Assembly: GCF_036785885.1 (NCBI RefSeq)
Contig: NC_092312.1
Span: 13,038,001 to 13,102,000, forward strand
Origin: Coffea arabica
Taxonomy: Eukaryota > Streptophyta > Magnoliopsida > Gentianales > Rubiaceae
Length of the DNA stretch: 64,000 nucleotides
Direction: 5' to 3'
This document shows, piece after piece, positions 1-11,620 of the stretch (its first letter is position 1; each line of letters begins with the position of its first letter). The translations under genes were made by a program, and so were the position numbers. A model generated the notes under the pieces. That model was not told where the DNA came from. It did not search any database and saw only the letters and a program-made list of their open reading frames with translations.

Positions 1-2860
1 TAGACAAACGTTATCCACTTGGAAACGACACAAGAGACAACAGACCAATTCAACTATCTGTTCTCGAGCCGAAGTTGCTCCATTTGGAAGCTAGGCTTTA
101 CTTTTCATGTTAGACTTGACTCAACTGAAGACTTCCAAAAAGTAGAGGACACTTGCCTAAAAGGAGTGATAACTTTTGGGATTCATGATTCTAGAGACAC
201 TCCATTCTTGCCAAGGTCAAAAATAAAAGGTAAAGAATATTGTCGCTTGAAAATTTTTTCTGCCTATCATGCCCATTGATTCTTAATTCGCCAAAGTTCT
301 CATGCACATCATGACAATGGTAGAAGAAGATAGATGCAACTGTGTTCTTTGATTTGCTATCATGTCAAGTCTAGCAAATCAACTAGAAGCACCAAGGGTA
401 ATGATATTATTAAGAGGATGGACTGGTCAAAGGAAACAAAAGTAACCTTACTCAATGCCATTAAAAAAATCTTGCATTATTGGCCAACATTGAAGACATC
501 TAATAAACCTATAGTATGTGAAACCTCGCATACTTAGGACTTCTATTAGGACTCCTAAGACAAGATCAAGGGCCTAAACTAAAAGGCATTGGCCCACAAC
601 TCAGAATAATTGATAGATCCATCTACCAACATTAAAAAGATAGAATGATTGATCTAACAAACAATTGCAATTAACATACTCCTGACTGGAGAGAGCAGGT
701 GATCAGTGTTTGTGATGCAAAATGCAACTAAGGCATTGCCTCTCAATGCCGGATGAAAGTAAAGGCTAACGAAAATGACAGGGCACTCCATGCACTGCAT
801 TATTTAAATACAATTTAGTAGTAAAATCATTCCAGTGGCAAACACCAATAGTGACCACTGGGCCTTATGCATTTATACTTTTTTGGCACCAGCTCTTTCT
901 TTAAAAGATCTTCCTAGACCCACAGTCCAATAACAGCACGTTGTGGCTTCACGCTTCCTGATTCACTTCTTGATAACTACTCACGTAATATCCCCACTTC
1001 AATGAAAGCTCATCATTCAAAGAGTTGATATTTTATGTTTAAGCAAACACGAGTCTAGTTGCTGAATATACTTAGAATAGAAGCATATACTGAAAGCCTG
1101 TAATGAGGAAGGAGAATATTGTTATATGCAAAAGAACCATACAGATACTTTCCATAATCGTTCAAAGCCTGAATACTTATTGTTATTGGTGGACACCAGG
1201 AATATAATATAAACCAAGATATTAAGATAAAGATAACTGGTCCACTTCTGATACATATGTAATTAAGATATTTTCTTAAATATGGAAACCAAGATATTTG
1301 AAAAAAAAAAAAAAGAAGAAGAAGAAGATATTTTAAGGCATGATAATCAAGAGTCCGTTCTGGAAACTACACATGCTATGCAAAAGAAAAAGCAAAAGAC
1401 TAGGAGAGTAAAACGAAACCTGGGCTATGGTTCAATTGGAGTTGATTGAGATTCTTTTTGGTTCCGAAGGTTCAAATTATTCAGTTCAAAGACCAAAAAA
1501 AACTCTTAAGACAACTTGACATGATACTAAGTATTGTTTGGTTTCCTAAGTTGGTGGAGCCAACACAAAAAGTTAGTCAGTGCATAAAGTTCATTTTCCT
1601 CCCACATAGTGTAAGCCTCATAGTTTCTGATTGCAAGCGGAGTACGTGGTAAGAATTGGCCTAAAACACAGGAACAAAGCTTTTATCCACTTAATCTAAG
1701 AACGACGATTATTCTTGGTTGATTATTATTTCATGAGAACATTTTATGTGGTTGGATGCAAATTGCTTAATTTGGAGCATTTTAAATTGTCATGTCAGGT
1801 TGTCAATGCAGGCTTTTAAACTTTTTTTTTTTTGAACTATTGTAAAAGATAATTAAAACAATCCAGCTACCTAGAAAGAATAAACTCTTAAACTTTCATG
1901 CTAATAAGTTTTAGTTCTTCAGTGGAAGTAAATGGACAAAAAATGAAATTGAAATTTGGAAAGTGAGTAAATGGAAGGGTACCTAGTCTCCTTTACTGGG
2001 ATTAGAAAGATCTATATAAAAGAAACTCTATTCCTACGGAGAGGATAAAAACTTGACGAGAATTGACAAAGAAAAACTCTACAAACAATTTTTGTGAAGT
2101 TTTATCTGTCCTTTACGAACTGGTACTTAAAAAAATTTCAAATTGCTTCTAGATATTGATATAAAACATATTTCATTATACCTTAATGAACATTAATACA
2201 ATATGGTCATCTTTTTCATACGAAATTCATATTTTTCCAGCTTAGAATACATACTAACACAAGAGACAAGATAACTAGATAGCTATTCTTTTGGACTAAT
2301 GGTATCATGACTGTGTGTAGTTGGTGTATTTGCTATAGGAATTTGTTTATCAACATACCAACAAAGGACGTTGAATATTGTTGGTGTTTTCCAATTCTTG
2401 TTGAACAACAACAATACTCTCTTATTGCTTATATAATGCTATAACAAACACATCAATTGTATACAGCCGGACCAACCTGTAATTGTACCTACCCTAGTCT
2501 TTCTATGGAGTATTATTTTTCCTTCACAGCTTTCTTCATCAAGAAAAGGAAAATGAACATGTGCCAGATGCATCATAGCACAGGAAATTTAAGTCCAAAC
2601 CACAGTACCATCCCCCAACTAATCTTCAGCAAAGATCATCAGACAAAATCAAGACTGACTTTTGAAGAATAGCTACAAATCCCCACAGTATCAAGGAATC
2701 ATGATATGATTCTCTCTCATCTGCATGTGTGCGTGTGCGTGTATGAGTTTGGAGAGAGATATGGTCCAGCTAGGTGCACGTGTACTGGTTCCCGATTTGT
2801 TTTTGGATTTTGGGGGGGGGGGGGGGGGGGGAGGGTGGTCGTGCTTGGTTGGGGAAGTAC
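1..2860. other. Intergenic, no recognised gene
   Basis: Only short ORFs occur here (for example 86 codons at 19-279) and none resembles a family I know. I searched the minus strand for the missing 3' exons of the GDSL gene that begins at 3344, including a proline-rich block after the third beta strand and the C-terminal Asp-x-x-His block, and did not find them. There are poly-A and GAA runs near 1300-1330 and a poly-T run near 1820. Nothing further can be supported. Confidence 0.5.
2812..2831. repeat. Poly-G tract (20 G)
   Basis: An uninterrupted run of 20 G on the plus strand. On the coding (minus) strand of the GDSL gene it is a C20 run starting about 28 bases after the exon-2 donor site. 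It could form a G-quadruplex on the plus strand. Length in such tracts is prone to sequencing error. Confidence 0.9.
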
Positions 2861-3344
2861 CTTGAAAAAGGAAAAGATGGAGCGAAGATTCTGCTTATAC
2901 TCATCAACAGGCACGTGTTGGAAGGCACCATATTGATCAGGAAGACAAGCATCATTTGCACCAAAGAACACCGTCACAGCCAATGGTGCCTCTGCCTCTG
3001 CTTCGTCGCCGCCACTGCCAGCCGCCGATGCCGGAGGAAACGCCTTGTCTATCACCTTCAAAGCCCACCTCGTATTGTACCCACTAAACCCTCTCAACAC
3101 CACATCAACCTGTTGTGCGTATACAACATTCAAGTGGTAGAGTATAAGCAGTTTAGCATTAGCACCTCATTTTGTTATTGATTTTGGTCAAGATAATTAA
3201 TTATGTAAGGATATTACATATGTGTACAAGAAAAACGAAGCTAACCCTGCGAGAAAAATGATTGGTAAGAGCAGCACCCCATCCACCTTCAGCAAAAGAG
3301 TATTCAGTGATGGAGTCACCAAAAAGATATATCTTTGGTCTCAT
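2861..3344 (-). CDS. Partial GDSL esterase/lipase, CPRD49/IAH1-like (5' two exons)
   Basis: SGNH-fold esterase of the small plant CPRD49 group, whose members are about 240-255 residues long and are related to yeast isoamyl-acetate hydrolase. Exon 1 is 3344-3246 (33 codons, starting MRPKIYLFGDSITEYSF) and carries block I with the nucleophile Ser in GDSIT. A GT donor follows at 3245-3244. Exon 2 is 3109-2861 (83 codons), preceded by AG at 3111-3110 and followed by GT at 2860-2859. It holds the oxyanion Gly region (RGFSGYNTRW) and block III (VFFGANDACLP). Both junctions are phase 0. The exons encoding the second half, with the catalytic Asp and His, are not visible down to position 1. Either intron 2 is longer than 2.8 kb or the gene is truncated. 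The reading frame that is present is intact. Confidence 0.8.
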
Positions 3345-6300
3345 GTTTTTTTGAGATTGAAGGTTGTAAATGCTTGAGAAGTGATGGGAATTAATGGTGT
3401 AACAGGTGACAGGAAGGGGATGCTTGAGAATTAAAGCGTAGATAGGCAGAAAGCTGCTTCGTTGGGCTAACTGCTACCAAAACACTGTATATTTTACACG
3501 CACACGCGTACTGCGGAGAGAGGCAGAGACAGCTATGGCGTGTTTAAATCGGACACGGCCCAAACGGTTGTCAAGAAAATTATTCGACCAATTTTGTGTA
3601 AAATACATAAGAAGTGATTTTATATGTATAAGAAGTGATTTTATATGTATACGGTGTAATTTATTTTCAATAATATGTAATTATAGAATAAAATTTTATA
3701 GGTCCCACGTATAGTGTGAAAAATGATGTACAATATACAATTTGGTTCTTTTTTTTTTTTTTGCCAAATCTTGATCATGAACATTCAGGAGAATCAGGAC
3801 CCCTCATCCGTTTAAATCACAGACAAGCGTGGTTCGACTCTTCGCAGCTACAAAGACTTTTAAGTGTTTTTGTTGTAGAGAGGGAGATCAAGGATTCAAC
3901 CTTTATCTTCCATCATCTACCACTAATATGTGATTTTTTCAAATTCAAACAGGTGTATAAAACACCCATTTTGTTGGATGGTATTTTAAATTCCGCTAGT
4001 TGGATCCTCCCTTAGATAGATTAACGTAGGAGTAGGATTCCGATGACAGTTCAATTTAGGGTTCTGATAGTAGTCCGTTGATTCCCCTACCAATTGGGTC
4101 CTCTCTTAGATAGGTTACTATAAGAATAGGGTTTAATGATGGTTCGTCGCTGTTGATTTTCCTTGATCCAATTGGACTCCCCCTCGATAGGTTAGTGTGG
4201 GAGTACAAGTAGCGTGAAAGTTCGACCAACTATGTATGAAGTATGAACAAGGCATTTTTTTTTCCTTTTTTTTTATAAAAAAAAAAAGGCTACTTCGTCT
4301 TAAGTGCCTAATATTTTTTTTTTTTTTGTATAAAACTACGGGCAATGAATTGAATTTGAATTAACCTGAATTCCCTCACCAGACGCTACCAGCTCACTTC
4401 ACATTGAGAAACCATCAGATGGTGTCACATGCGCTCAACATCCTATAGTTTTTCTGGTATGAAATATGACCATTAGTAAATAAAATTGAATTAATCAGTC
4501 AAATGGTGTCACACATATTCAATTTGACTTTTAGTTTGTATCGTCTGATCCAGATTAGAGTCTTGATTTATACTTTCTTTGATAACATCGAAAAAATCTC
4601 ATGTTACATCACTAACTTTGATTTGACTTTGAAAGGATGTCTTCTGTTGTTGGGTTGGCTATTAAACTCTTTGTATCAAATGTTGATTTTTTAGCACATA
4701 CTAATCCAATTGTTTCTCATTTCGATCACTGTGCTTGATCTATTGTATAGTGAAGGTCTTCGTCTTATCTTTCAACAATATCAGTAGGTGGTGCAATGGC
4801 TTAGCATTGAACAATTCTAATTATCTCAAATAAAATTTAGTGTGAAAGTAAAAACAGTTACGGAATATTTAGATCGCAAAGTATATCTAAGTTTTTTAGT
4901 TTTCTTCAAAAAATTTATTCAAAACTTGTTCATGAACTTGTCTTTTACTGTCTTATGTTTCAGGCCAATGATATTGGAACTTCAAAAAAACCCTCCAAAC
5001 ACTCCATTCTTTTTCTTTTTTTTGGCTAATGAAATCACACAAAAACCTTTAAAATATTCTAGGAGACAAAAATTGCTCTTTATGCATTACCCGTCACTAT
5101 TCCTATTTTGTCTCTTCAATTTTTTCCCATTTCGTTGCTCTTACATCAGCCTAAACTTGTTGTATAATTGATAATGGAGAAAATTTCAATTGTTATGATT
5201 CTATAAATACCGTGCGGGTATTAATCGTTTTAGTAGTTCTTGAACAAAGTGCTATGGTTTGAAATTGTCTATCGTTTTGGATTTGTTCTTTTTTCTTTAG
5301 GTGGAGCTTTATAAATTTAACCAATGCTATAGTTTTTCATCTTTTATATTTTAAGCTTTAACCATTTGAAGTGAAAGGTCTCCACAAAATAAAATAATGT
5401 AGAATGATCATTTACTGTGCCTCGGGGTAATTTGGTATTGAAATTGTTAAAAATTTTAAATTATGAATTTTTATGTCATTTTCAATGATAATAATGAGTA
5501 AGGATGGAATCCCAAGAGTTTTGTTGGAGGTTACAACAGCGCTGGCCATGTTTCGCTATTTACTGCTGGAAGCTATGAATTGATTCTTTCCTTCAGTTCA
5601 TGAATGCACGTGTTGGTCGAACCAATGTAAAGGTGCATTGATTGACCCTGGTTCCAACTTATCTTTTCTTTCTTTTCTTTAGGTAAGCCTGGTTCCAACT
5701 TTACAGATTACCACATGATTTTCTTACTATTTTAAAATGTTTACACAGCCCTCTTCTAATTTCAAATAAAGTAGATTGCAAATATTCTCCATAAAACCTT
5801 TAATTAAAATACCAGTAATACACTTATTTAAGCACTAAATCGAATAATAGTTTGACCACTTTAAAGAAAATTATAAGAAGATTATGTGCATAAATGTAAA
5901 AATCACACAAGGTATATTGAATATTTATGAAAATTATAGAGGGATTAACCGAATATTATGATTACATCACACATATTTCTAGAGCGCTTTTGGTTCAATT
6001 GACATAATTGTTAGTACTTTCCATTCATCTTTCACTTTTCATAATTATGAAGATATTTTCATATCTTAAGGAGGTCGTATGATAATGTGAAAAATCACGA
6101 TATTATTATATGAGCGATATGATACAGTCATTCTTTTTCACGATCAAGTCTACAGAAGTTTTTACAAATGTGTGTCGAAAAATTCGTTAATATATAAACC
6201 TAATAAGTAATAAGTATGGATTAATTTTTCTCATATTATGGGTAGGAAAAGTGTATGTGATCTGAACCGAAGCATCGAAGAGGTGAGTGCGAGGAGGGTC

Positions 6301-7473
6301 GCGGAGGATTTAGATGCTTGATGCATGATTTTCGAAATAAATCTCCATTTTTTTTTTACACAAGTGGACATATACCAAAAGTTTTATTAATTAAAAAATA
6401 TAATTGTTATGATTATGCTTCAATTGTGTGCATTCATATTTGGTTACGGTTTCTATTAACTAGCTAGGCAATTAATTGGGTAGTAACAAAAAATTGAAAG
6501 GGCATAAGGGAGTAGGAAAAATCTTTCTTCACCGTCATGTAGACTGCAGAGCATATGTAACATGCAATACCTTCTCAAAAACCCGCGAAATTACAGGTGC
6601 CCCTTCAAGATTTTTAGAATTTTTTTGATGTAATAGGTACGTACTTAGATTTATGAAATTCTTATGGTTTCAGTATTAGTCGCTCAGGTGGAAATTGCAA
6701 AGCTTTACCAAAGCAAAGAAAATCAGTAAACTATTCTTTCGTTCAATCTTCCTGTGTCTACTAGAACGACGGAATGCACATTCTTTGCAATCAAATTCAT
6801 TAAGACTTCGTGGCGAAACAAAAATGGAGATGACTTTTTGCATGATAAGTTATGGAGAAAAAAATTTGCTAGAAGTATTGATACAGATTCTATTATTGAT
6901 GCTTTTAAATCTAAGAAAGGATGACAAGCACAATTTAGAACGCCTAGATTAGATAGATTGCAGCAAGTTGATACCTATTCTTTTGGATATAAATTTTTTT
7001 TTTATTTTGAATATTATGCTATAATAGATTAACCTTTTGAGAATTTGTAACCCGGCCCATCGATTACATAATATGCTTTATACTAAATTCTTCAATAAGT
7101 GACTGTCATTTCATTAGATACCATTCTTAAATGCCCAACAAATGTCCAGATCTTAGTTGGGCAGGTCTTCTCAAAGGGAGAACCAATTAATATCTAGTGC
7201 TTGATATGGGGAAGTACGAGTGTATTTGGATAGAAAGGAGTTCATTTGGAACAATATTCTTTTAAATAATGTAGCAATTTTTTGTGACATAATATATTTG
7301 TGGTATAGATTTAATTGAAAAATAAAAAGGTTGTTAGAAATATAAAATAAATTTTGACAAATAACAATCTATCCAAACAAATTGAGTGTCTATCTACTAT
7401 AAAATGAGACTCAGTGATTTTAATTATTATGCTATGCTAGTTCACAACATGACATGTACATATAAATTTGTAT
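3345..7473. other. Intergenic, AT-rich
   Basis: The left end should hold the promoter and 5' UTR of the minus-strand GDSL gene; no clear TATA box was found. A direct duplication of about 21 bases (ataagaagtgattttatatg) lies in tandem near 3609-3652. Poly-T and poly-A runs occur near 3750, 4255-4330 and 5010. The ORFs here are short and not recognisable. A dispersed repeat is listed separately at 3884. Confidence 0.5.
3884..4030 (+). repeat. Dispersed repeat with tRNA-like B-box motif, copy 1
   Basis: This stretch resembles 35230-35395. Both contain gagatcaag, a ttcaa(a/c)c motif close to a pol III B box, then a pyrimidine-rich part and ataatatgtgattttttcaa. The pattern suggests a SINE or SINE-like family, but I cannot define a 3' tail or target duplications. 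Confidence 0.35.
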
Positions 7474-7475
7474 TA

Positions 7476-8903
7476 CAGTAAAATCTCTATACATTTATAC
7501 TCAATAAATTAATAACCTCTATTGAATAATAATTTTTTGGTCCCGACTTGGGCTAGCGAACTAAATTAATAATTTGATAAAATAATAAGATAACAAAAAA
7601 TTTTTTGAAAATCTTACATAACTCTTTGGTCCCATGTTATTATAAATTAATAATTCACTAAAATTAATATCATATTTTCCTATGAGAAACCCATTGTTGC
7701 AATTATTTTTTACTGCAATTAAATTATACACTCCTAATATTAATATATTAATATTTTTCATGCAATTAAATAATACGCTCCTAATCTTGTGCATAGGAAT
7801 GCACCACACAATTAAATATTTAATGAAAACAAAAACAAGGTCACTTATAGAATAACTAATTATGTTCTAAACATAATTTTAACCTATTACAAATTAATTT
7901 TAGTTTGGTTCGAAAGATCAAAAGATGAATAGAAGAAGATGTAAGTAGAAGATTTAAATATAACGGTCATGAATTGGTACTCCAACATTTGAGGGATGAG
8001 ATGTTATATTAACACAGTTAGTGAAATTTTTTAAGTTTAACAGTACTGACTTTTTTTCTTTTGTAACTTATATTGAGATCTTAGAATTTAAGGACTAATG
8101 GTAGAGGTAGTCATGATGATAATAGTACTAATTTGAGATATAGGAATATGAAAGTTTTAAAATAGTAGAGATGAGGGTTGAAAGTGGGTTTGAGATTTTG
8201 TGCATATTTTATATATATATTTTTTAGAATTTTATAAGAAGGTAAAATGACCTTCACAATTTCATGAGGGCAATTTGGGTTATTCATTCAAAATTTTGAC
8301 CATTGAATAGTTTTTGTTACCCAGGTGGTAAATTCAAGGGAGGTATGTGTAATTTTTAAAACTTTAGGGTACTAAGTAAAATTATTAAAAACCTCAAGGT
8401 AGGTTTCTGAAATTATCCCTTTATGAATACCTTTTAGATGAAAAGTTATAGTTTAACAATAAGAAATGTAAGAAGACTTTGTGTTTGTTTATTATAAGAA
8501 AAGTTTCTTATCATTTATATACATCATATTGTTAATATGATTTATTGTATATATTTAATAAAGTAGAAGTGGGCATCTATCATTTAATATTCCTAAATGA
8601 TAAAAATAATATCAGTTACTTACATACTTACATTGAAAACATTAATAGAATTAAATTATACATGCAAATTAGATAGATATGGATTGGTTTATATTCCTTA
8701 GATTTTTAGCCTTCTTCTATTAATAGAATTATTCATATTTTTATAAAATAGAAGAAAAGTTTAGTTGATTATATGAGTGTTTCTTTGAATTGTCAGTCCA
8801 TTCTAAAAATTAATAAATTGTTAATTTATCAATTAATTAATACCTCTTTAAATTAATAGAATTTATATGGTCCTAATATTATTAATTTATAGAGGTTTTA
8901 CTG
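7476..8903. mobile_element. Non-autonomous TIR element, about 1.4 kb (family uncertain)
   Basis: The left end reads cagtaaaatctctataca and the right end is its inverted match, tagaggttttactg. The similarity extends inwards about 40 bases and includes aaattaataa and ggtcc blocks. TA (or TTA/TAA) flanks both ends, as in Tc1/Mariner or PIF/Harbinger insertions. There is no transposase. Near 8216-8421 it contains a second sequence of the kind found at Mutator-like ends (caaggtaggtttctgaaatt), so it may be a composite. Confidence 0.5.
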
Positions 8904-9430
8904 TAATTGCATGCTACTCTCATTGTATATAAAAATCAATATTCAATCCATAATTGTGTATCCAATGTCATTTCAATTTTGATGGTAAATGTGCTCATTA
9001 CTTTTTTGCAAACATACTTTCAAGTGTGTACTAGGATGTATAAATAAACCGTCGTCACGATCACCTTATATGTATGAAGGAGAATAAAAGAGTTACAATG
9101 AGTCAAAGAGACCTTGATATATTAGTTAAAGATAAGATTCCAAAATTTAAAGATTTTGGTTAAAATCTTTATTGCCCTTTTCTACTTCTTAATTTCCAGC
9201 CATGCAAGTTCAACTAGTTAACAGTAAATTACTTTGAAGGTTCTTGAACTATTTCCATGTATTCAATTTAGTCCTCAAATTATCAACACAAATTTTTTAA
9301 AGGCTCAAAATCATTTTAGAATTCAAATTGTGGCCTTGGCATTAATCCAAAGTTTAACAATCAAGTCTCGTCCCAATATTCTTTTACAAATACCGAAGAA
9401 CTTCCAAAATTTTAAAGTCAAGACATCATA
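8904..9430. other. Intergenic gap between two TIR elements
   Basis: AT-rich sequence with no convincing ORF or RNA gene. A short open frame at 9234-9431 has no recognisable domain. Confidence 0.4.
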
Positions 9431-9438
9431 GATATGAC

Positions 9439-10139
9439 TAGGGGTGGCAATTCCTGACACGACCCGAAAACACGACACGAACCTAATACGAAATTAATGG
9501 GTTTGGGTTGAGGTTTCGGGAGTTCGGGTCAGAATCGGGTCGAACCCGATGAACCCGAAAAAAAAAAAGGTCAATTTCAGGTCAACCCGTGGTGACCTGA
9601 TATGACCCGATGTGACCCGTTTACGAATTAAAACTAATTTAATAAACATTAAAATTATTTTATCTAACTAAACTAAATCATTCTTTTTTTCCAAAGACAT
9701 TAATTACTTAGTCCTAAATGAATTTATTTAACTTGTGTGAAGTTAAAATTATTATATTTGGACAAATAATATATTATGTTATTTTTTACTTTTATGCTGT
9801 TTTAATTTATTTTATATTTGGTTTGGGATAAAACACTTTTATGGTGTTTAATTTATTTTAGATTTGGTTTGAAATTATTTATTTAAATTTTTATTACTTG
9901 ATGATGTAATTAATTTTGTGAAAAATTGATTTTATTAGAAATTACAGTGATAAATTAATAAATTAAAATTAAGTTTCGGGTCATTTCGGGTCGACCCGCC
10001 AACCCGAAATTTTCGGGTTCGTGTCAGGTACCCTGACCCGTTTCGGGTTGGCGGGTCGGGTTCGGGTCAGCAGGTTTCTTATTATACTTAAGCCTCAACC
10101 CGACCCGCCAACCCGAATCCGACCCGATTGCCACCCCTA
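9439..10139. mobile_element. Non-autonomous hAT element (701 bp)
   Basis: The ends are inverted: taggggtggcaatt on the left and aattgccacccc-type sequence on the right (attgccacccta form, ending ccccta). The element is flanked by an exact 8-bp target duplication, gatatgac, at 9431-9438 and 10140-10147. Eight-base duplications and TAGGGGTGGCAA-type ends are hallmarks of plant hAT elements. Both subterminal zones are crowded with ACCCG/CGGGT units (about twenty), the usual form of transposase-binding repeats. The centre is AT-rich and has no coding capacity. Confidence 0.85.
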
Positions 10140-10362
10140 GATATGACCAGTAAGGCGGCAACCAATATACTGATTTAACGTTCACATCATGATGCTAAGG
10201 TGATATGATTTTGGTGTACACAGGCTTGTAACTCATATATCATTTGAAGCAAGGCTTTAATATACCTTTATGATGCGATGTGGGTGTAGTAATTTGGAAT
10301 CATTACATAGTTACTTAAGTGCATTACGTTGACATCTTATTGCATTTAGATTCCATACTTCA

Positions 10363-11606
10363 TGACAGGTGCCGAACCTGTGCAATAATAAATACCTACT
10401 CGAGAAAAATACAGATTTTGTATATAGCGGTGAGTAGGGTCGAATCCACAGGGACTGGGGATAATTCGTTTCTTCTAGAGTCCAAAGTATGGGGGGTTTT
10501 GGATTAAATGCTAACTAAATAAATTAACTGCAGAAAATAATTAATTAAAAGAAATGATTGGGGAAACTCTAGCCAAGGGTACACATCAGAAATGGTTCAT
10601 GCACTGATCATTGATGCAGAAATAATTCCAACATTTAGCAGTAGATTAGTTATAGTTGTCATGCACGCGATAAACAACCAACCCTTCCTTAATTTCTCGA
10701 TAGCTAAGGTACGACCGTTAGCTATTTCTCTAACCCAAAAATAACCCTAGGTACGACCGTAAGATTTAATTTCTAGATTGCATTAATAATTAGAAAGGCC
10801 CAATCCTAACCAACAAACACGCTACGAGGGTTTGTTTAAATTAGATCATATGCTCCCCTGACATAAACCCAATTACGCCAGTTGCTACTGAGGTAGAGAT
10901 AACGAACAATTACGGATTCAATTACCCCTATTTAGCAAAAATAGCCTATATGAATAATTAATTATTGCGCACTAATCAATCATACACAAGGCCATAGCAA
11001 TTAAAATCAAGGAACATATAAATACCAATAAATGAAGAAAATAATTAAAACAGATTCGATCTCACAGTAATTGTCGAACCAAATCGTCAGTTGTCCCCTT
11101 GACTAGAAAAGCTTAACCACGCCTCATGAGAAAATCTCCCCGTTGGGGAATATTGTCGAACACCTGGCGTGTGTCAGAGGCCAGTCTAAGGAAAGAAAGA
11201 AAAGAAACTAAAACTAAACTAAAACTAGAGATGTCCCTGCTACTCTACGTTATCCCTATTTAAGCAACAAGAGGAAGATGACTAAAGGCTATCTAGGTGG
11301 TCCCCACACATGTGGACAAAGCCCTCCAAGTACTTCTTGTTCCAAGTCTCTTTCCCGTAGCTTTCTTTTAAGAGCCCAAATGACTAGATGCTTTCCACTA
11401 GCTTGTGGTCCCCCACCAATTCAAGGGCCCAAGAATTGAAACCCTCATTTTTCCATAAAAGTCCCTCCTTTTTGGTAATTTTCTACTTTGTTCCTGAAAT
11501 TAAACCCCAATACCAAATATAAGTAAATATTAATAATTAAAACAATATTTGGCAAGAATAAAAGGGGAAATTAACAATAAAATTACTAACAATTAACACC
11601 CTATCA
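10363..11606 (-). repeat. 3' LTR (1,244 bp)
   Basis: Starts tgacaggtgccgaacctg and ends ccctatca on the plus strand. It is the 3' LTR because the element runs on the minus strand. It matches the other LTR except at four transition positions. It carries agggtcgaatccacaggg, which loosely resembles a pol III B box. Confidence 0.95.
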
Positions 11607-11620
11607 ATTCCCCCCACACC
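11607..11620 (-). other. Polypurine tract next to 3' LTR
   Basis: On the minus strand the sequence ggtgtggggggaat lies directly against the 3' LTR. This is the expected primer for plus-strand DNA synthesis. Confidence 0.75.

Noticed and set aside
6695-6952. 85-codon plus-strand ORF
   Set aside because: No domain, atypical composition, surrounded by AT-rich repeats.
10441-10470. tRNA gene suggested by gggtcgaatcc-type sequence in the LTRs
   Set aside because: No cloverleaf can be drawn around it and it occurs in both LTRs; it is part of the LTR.
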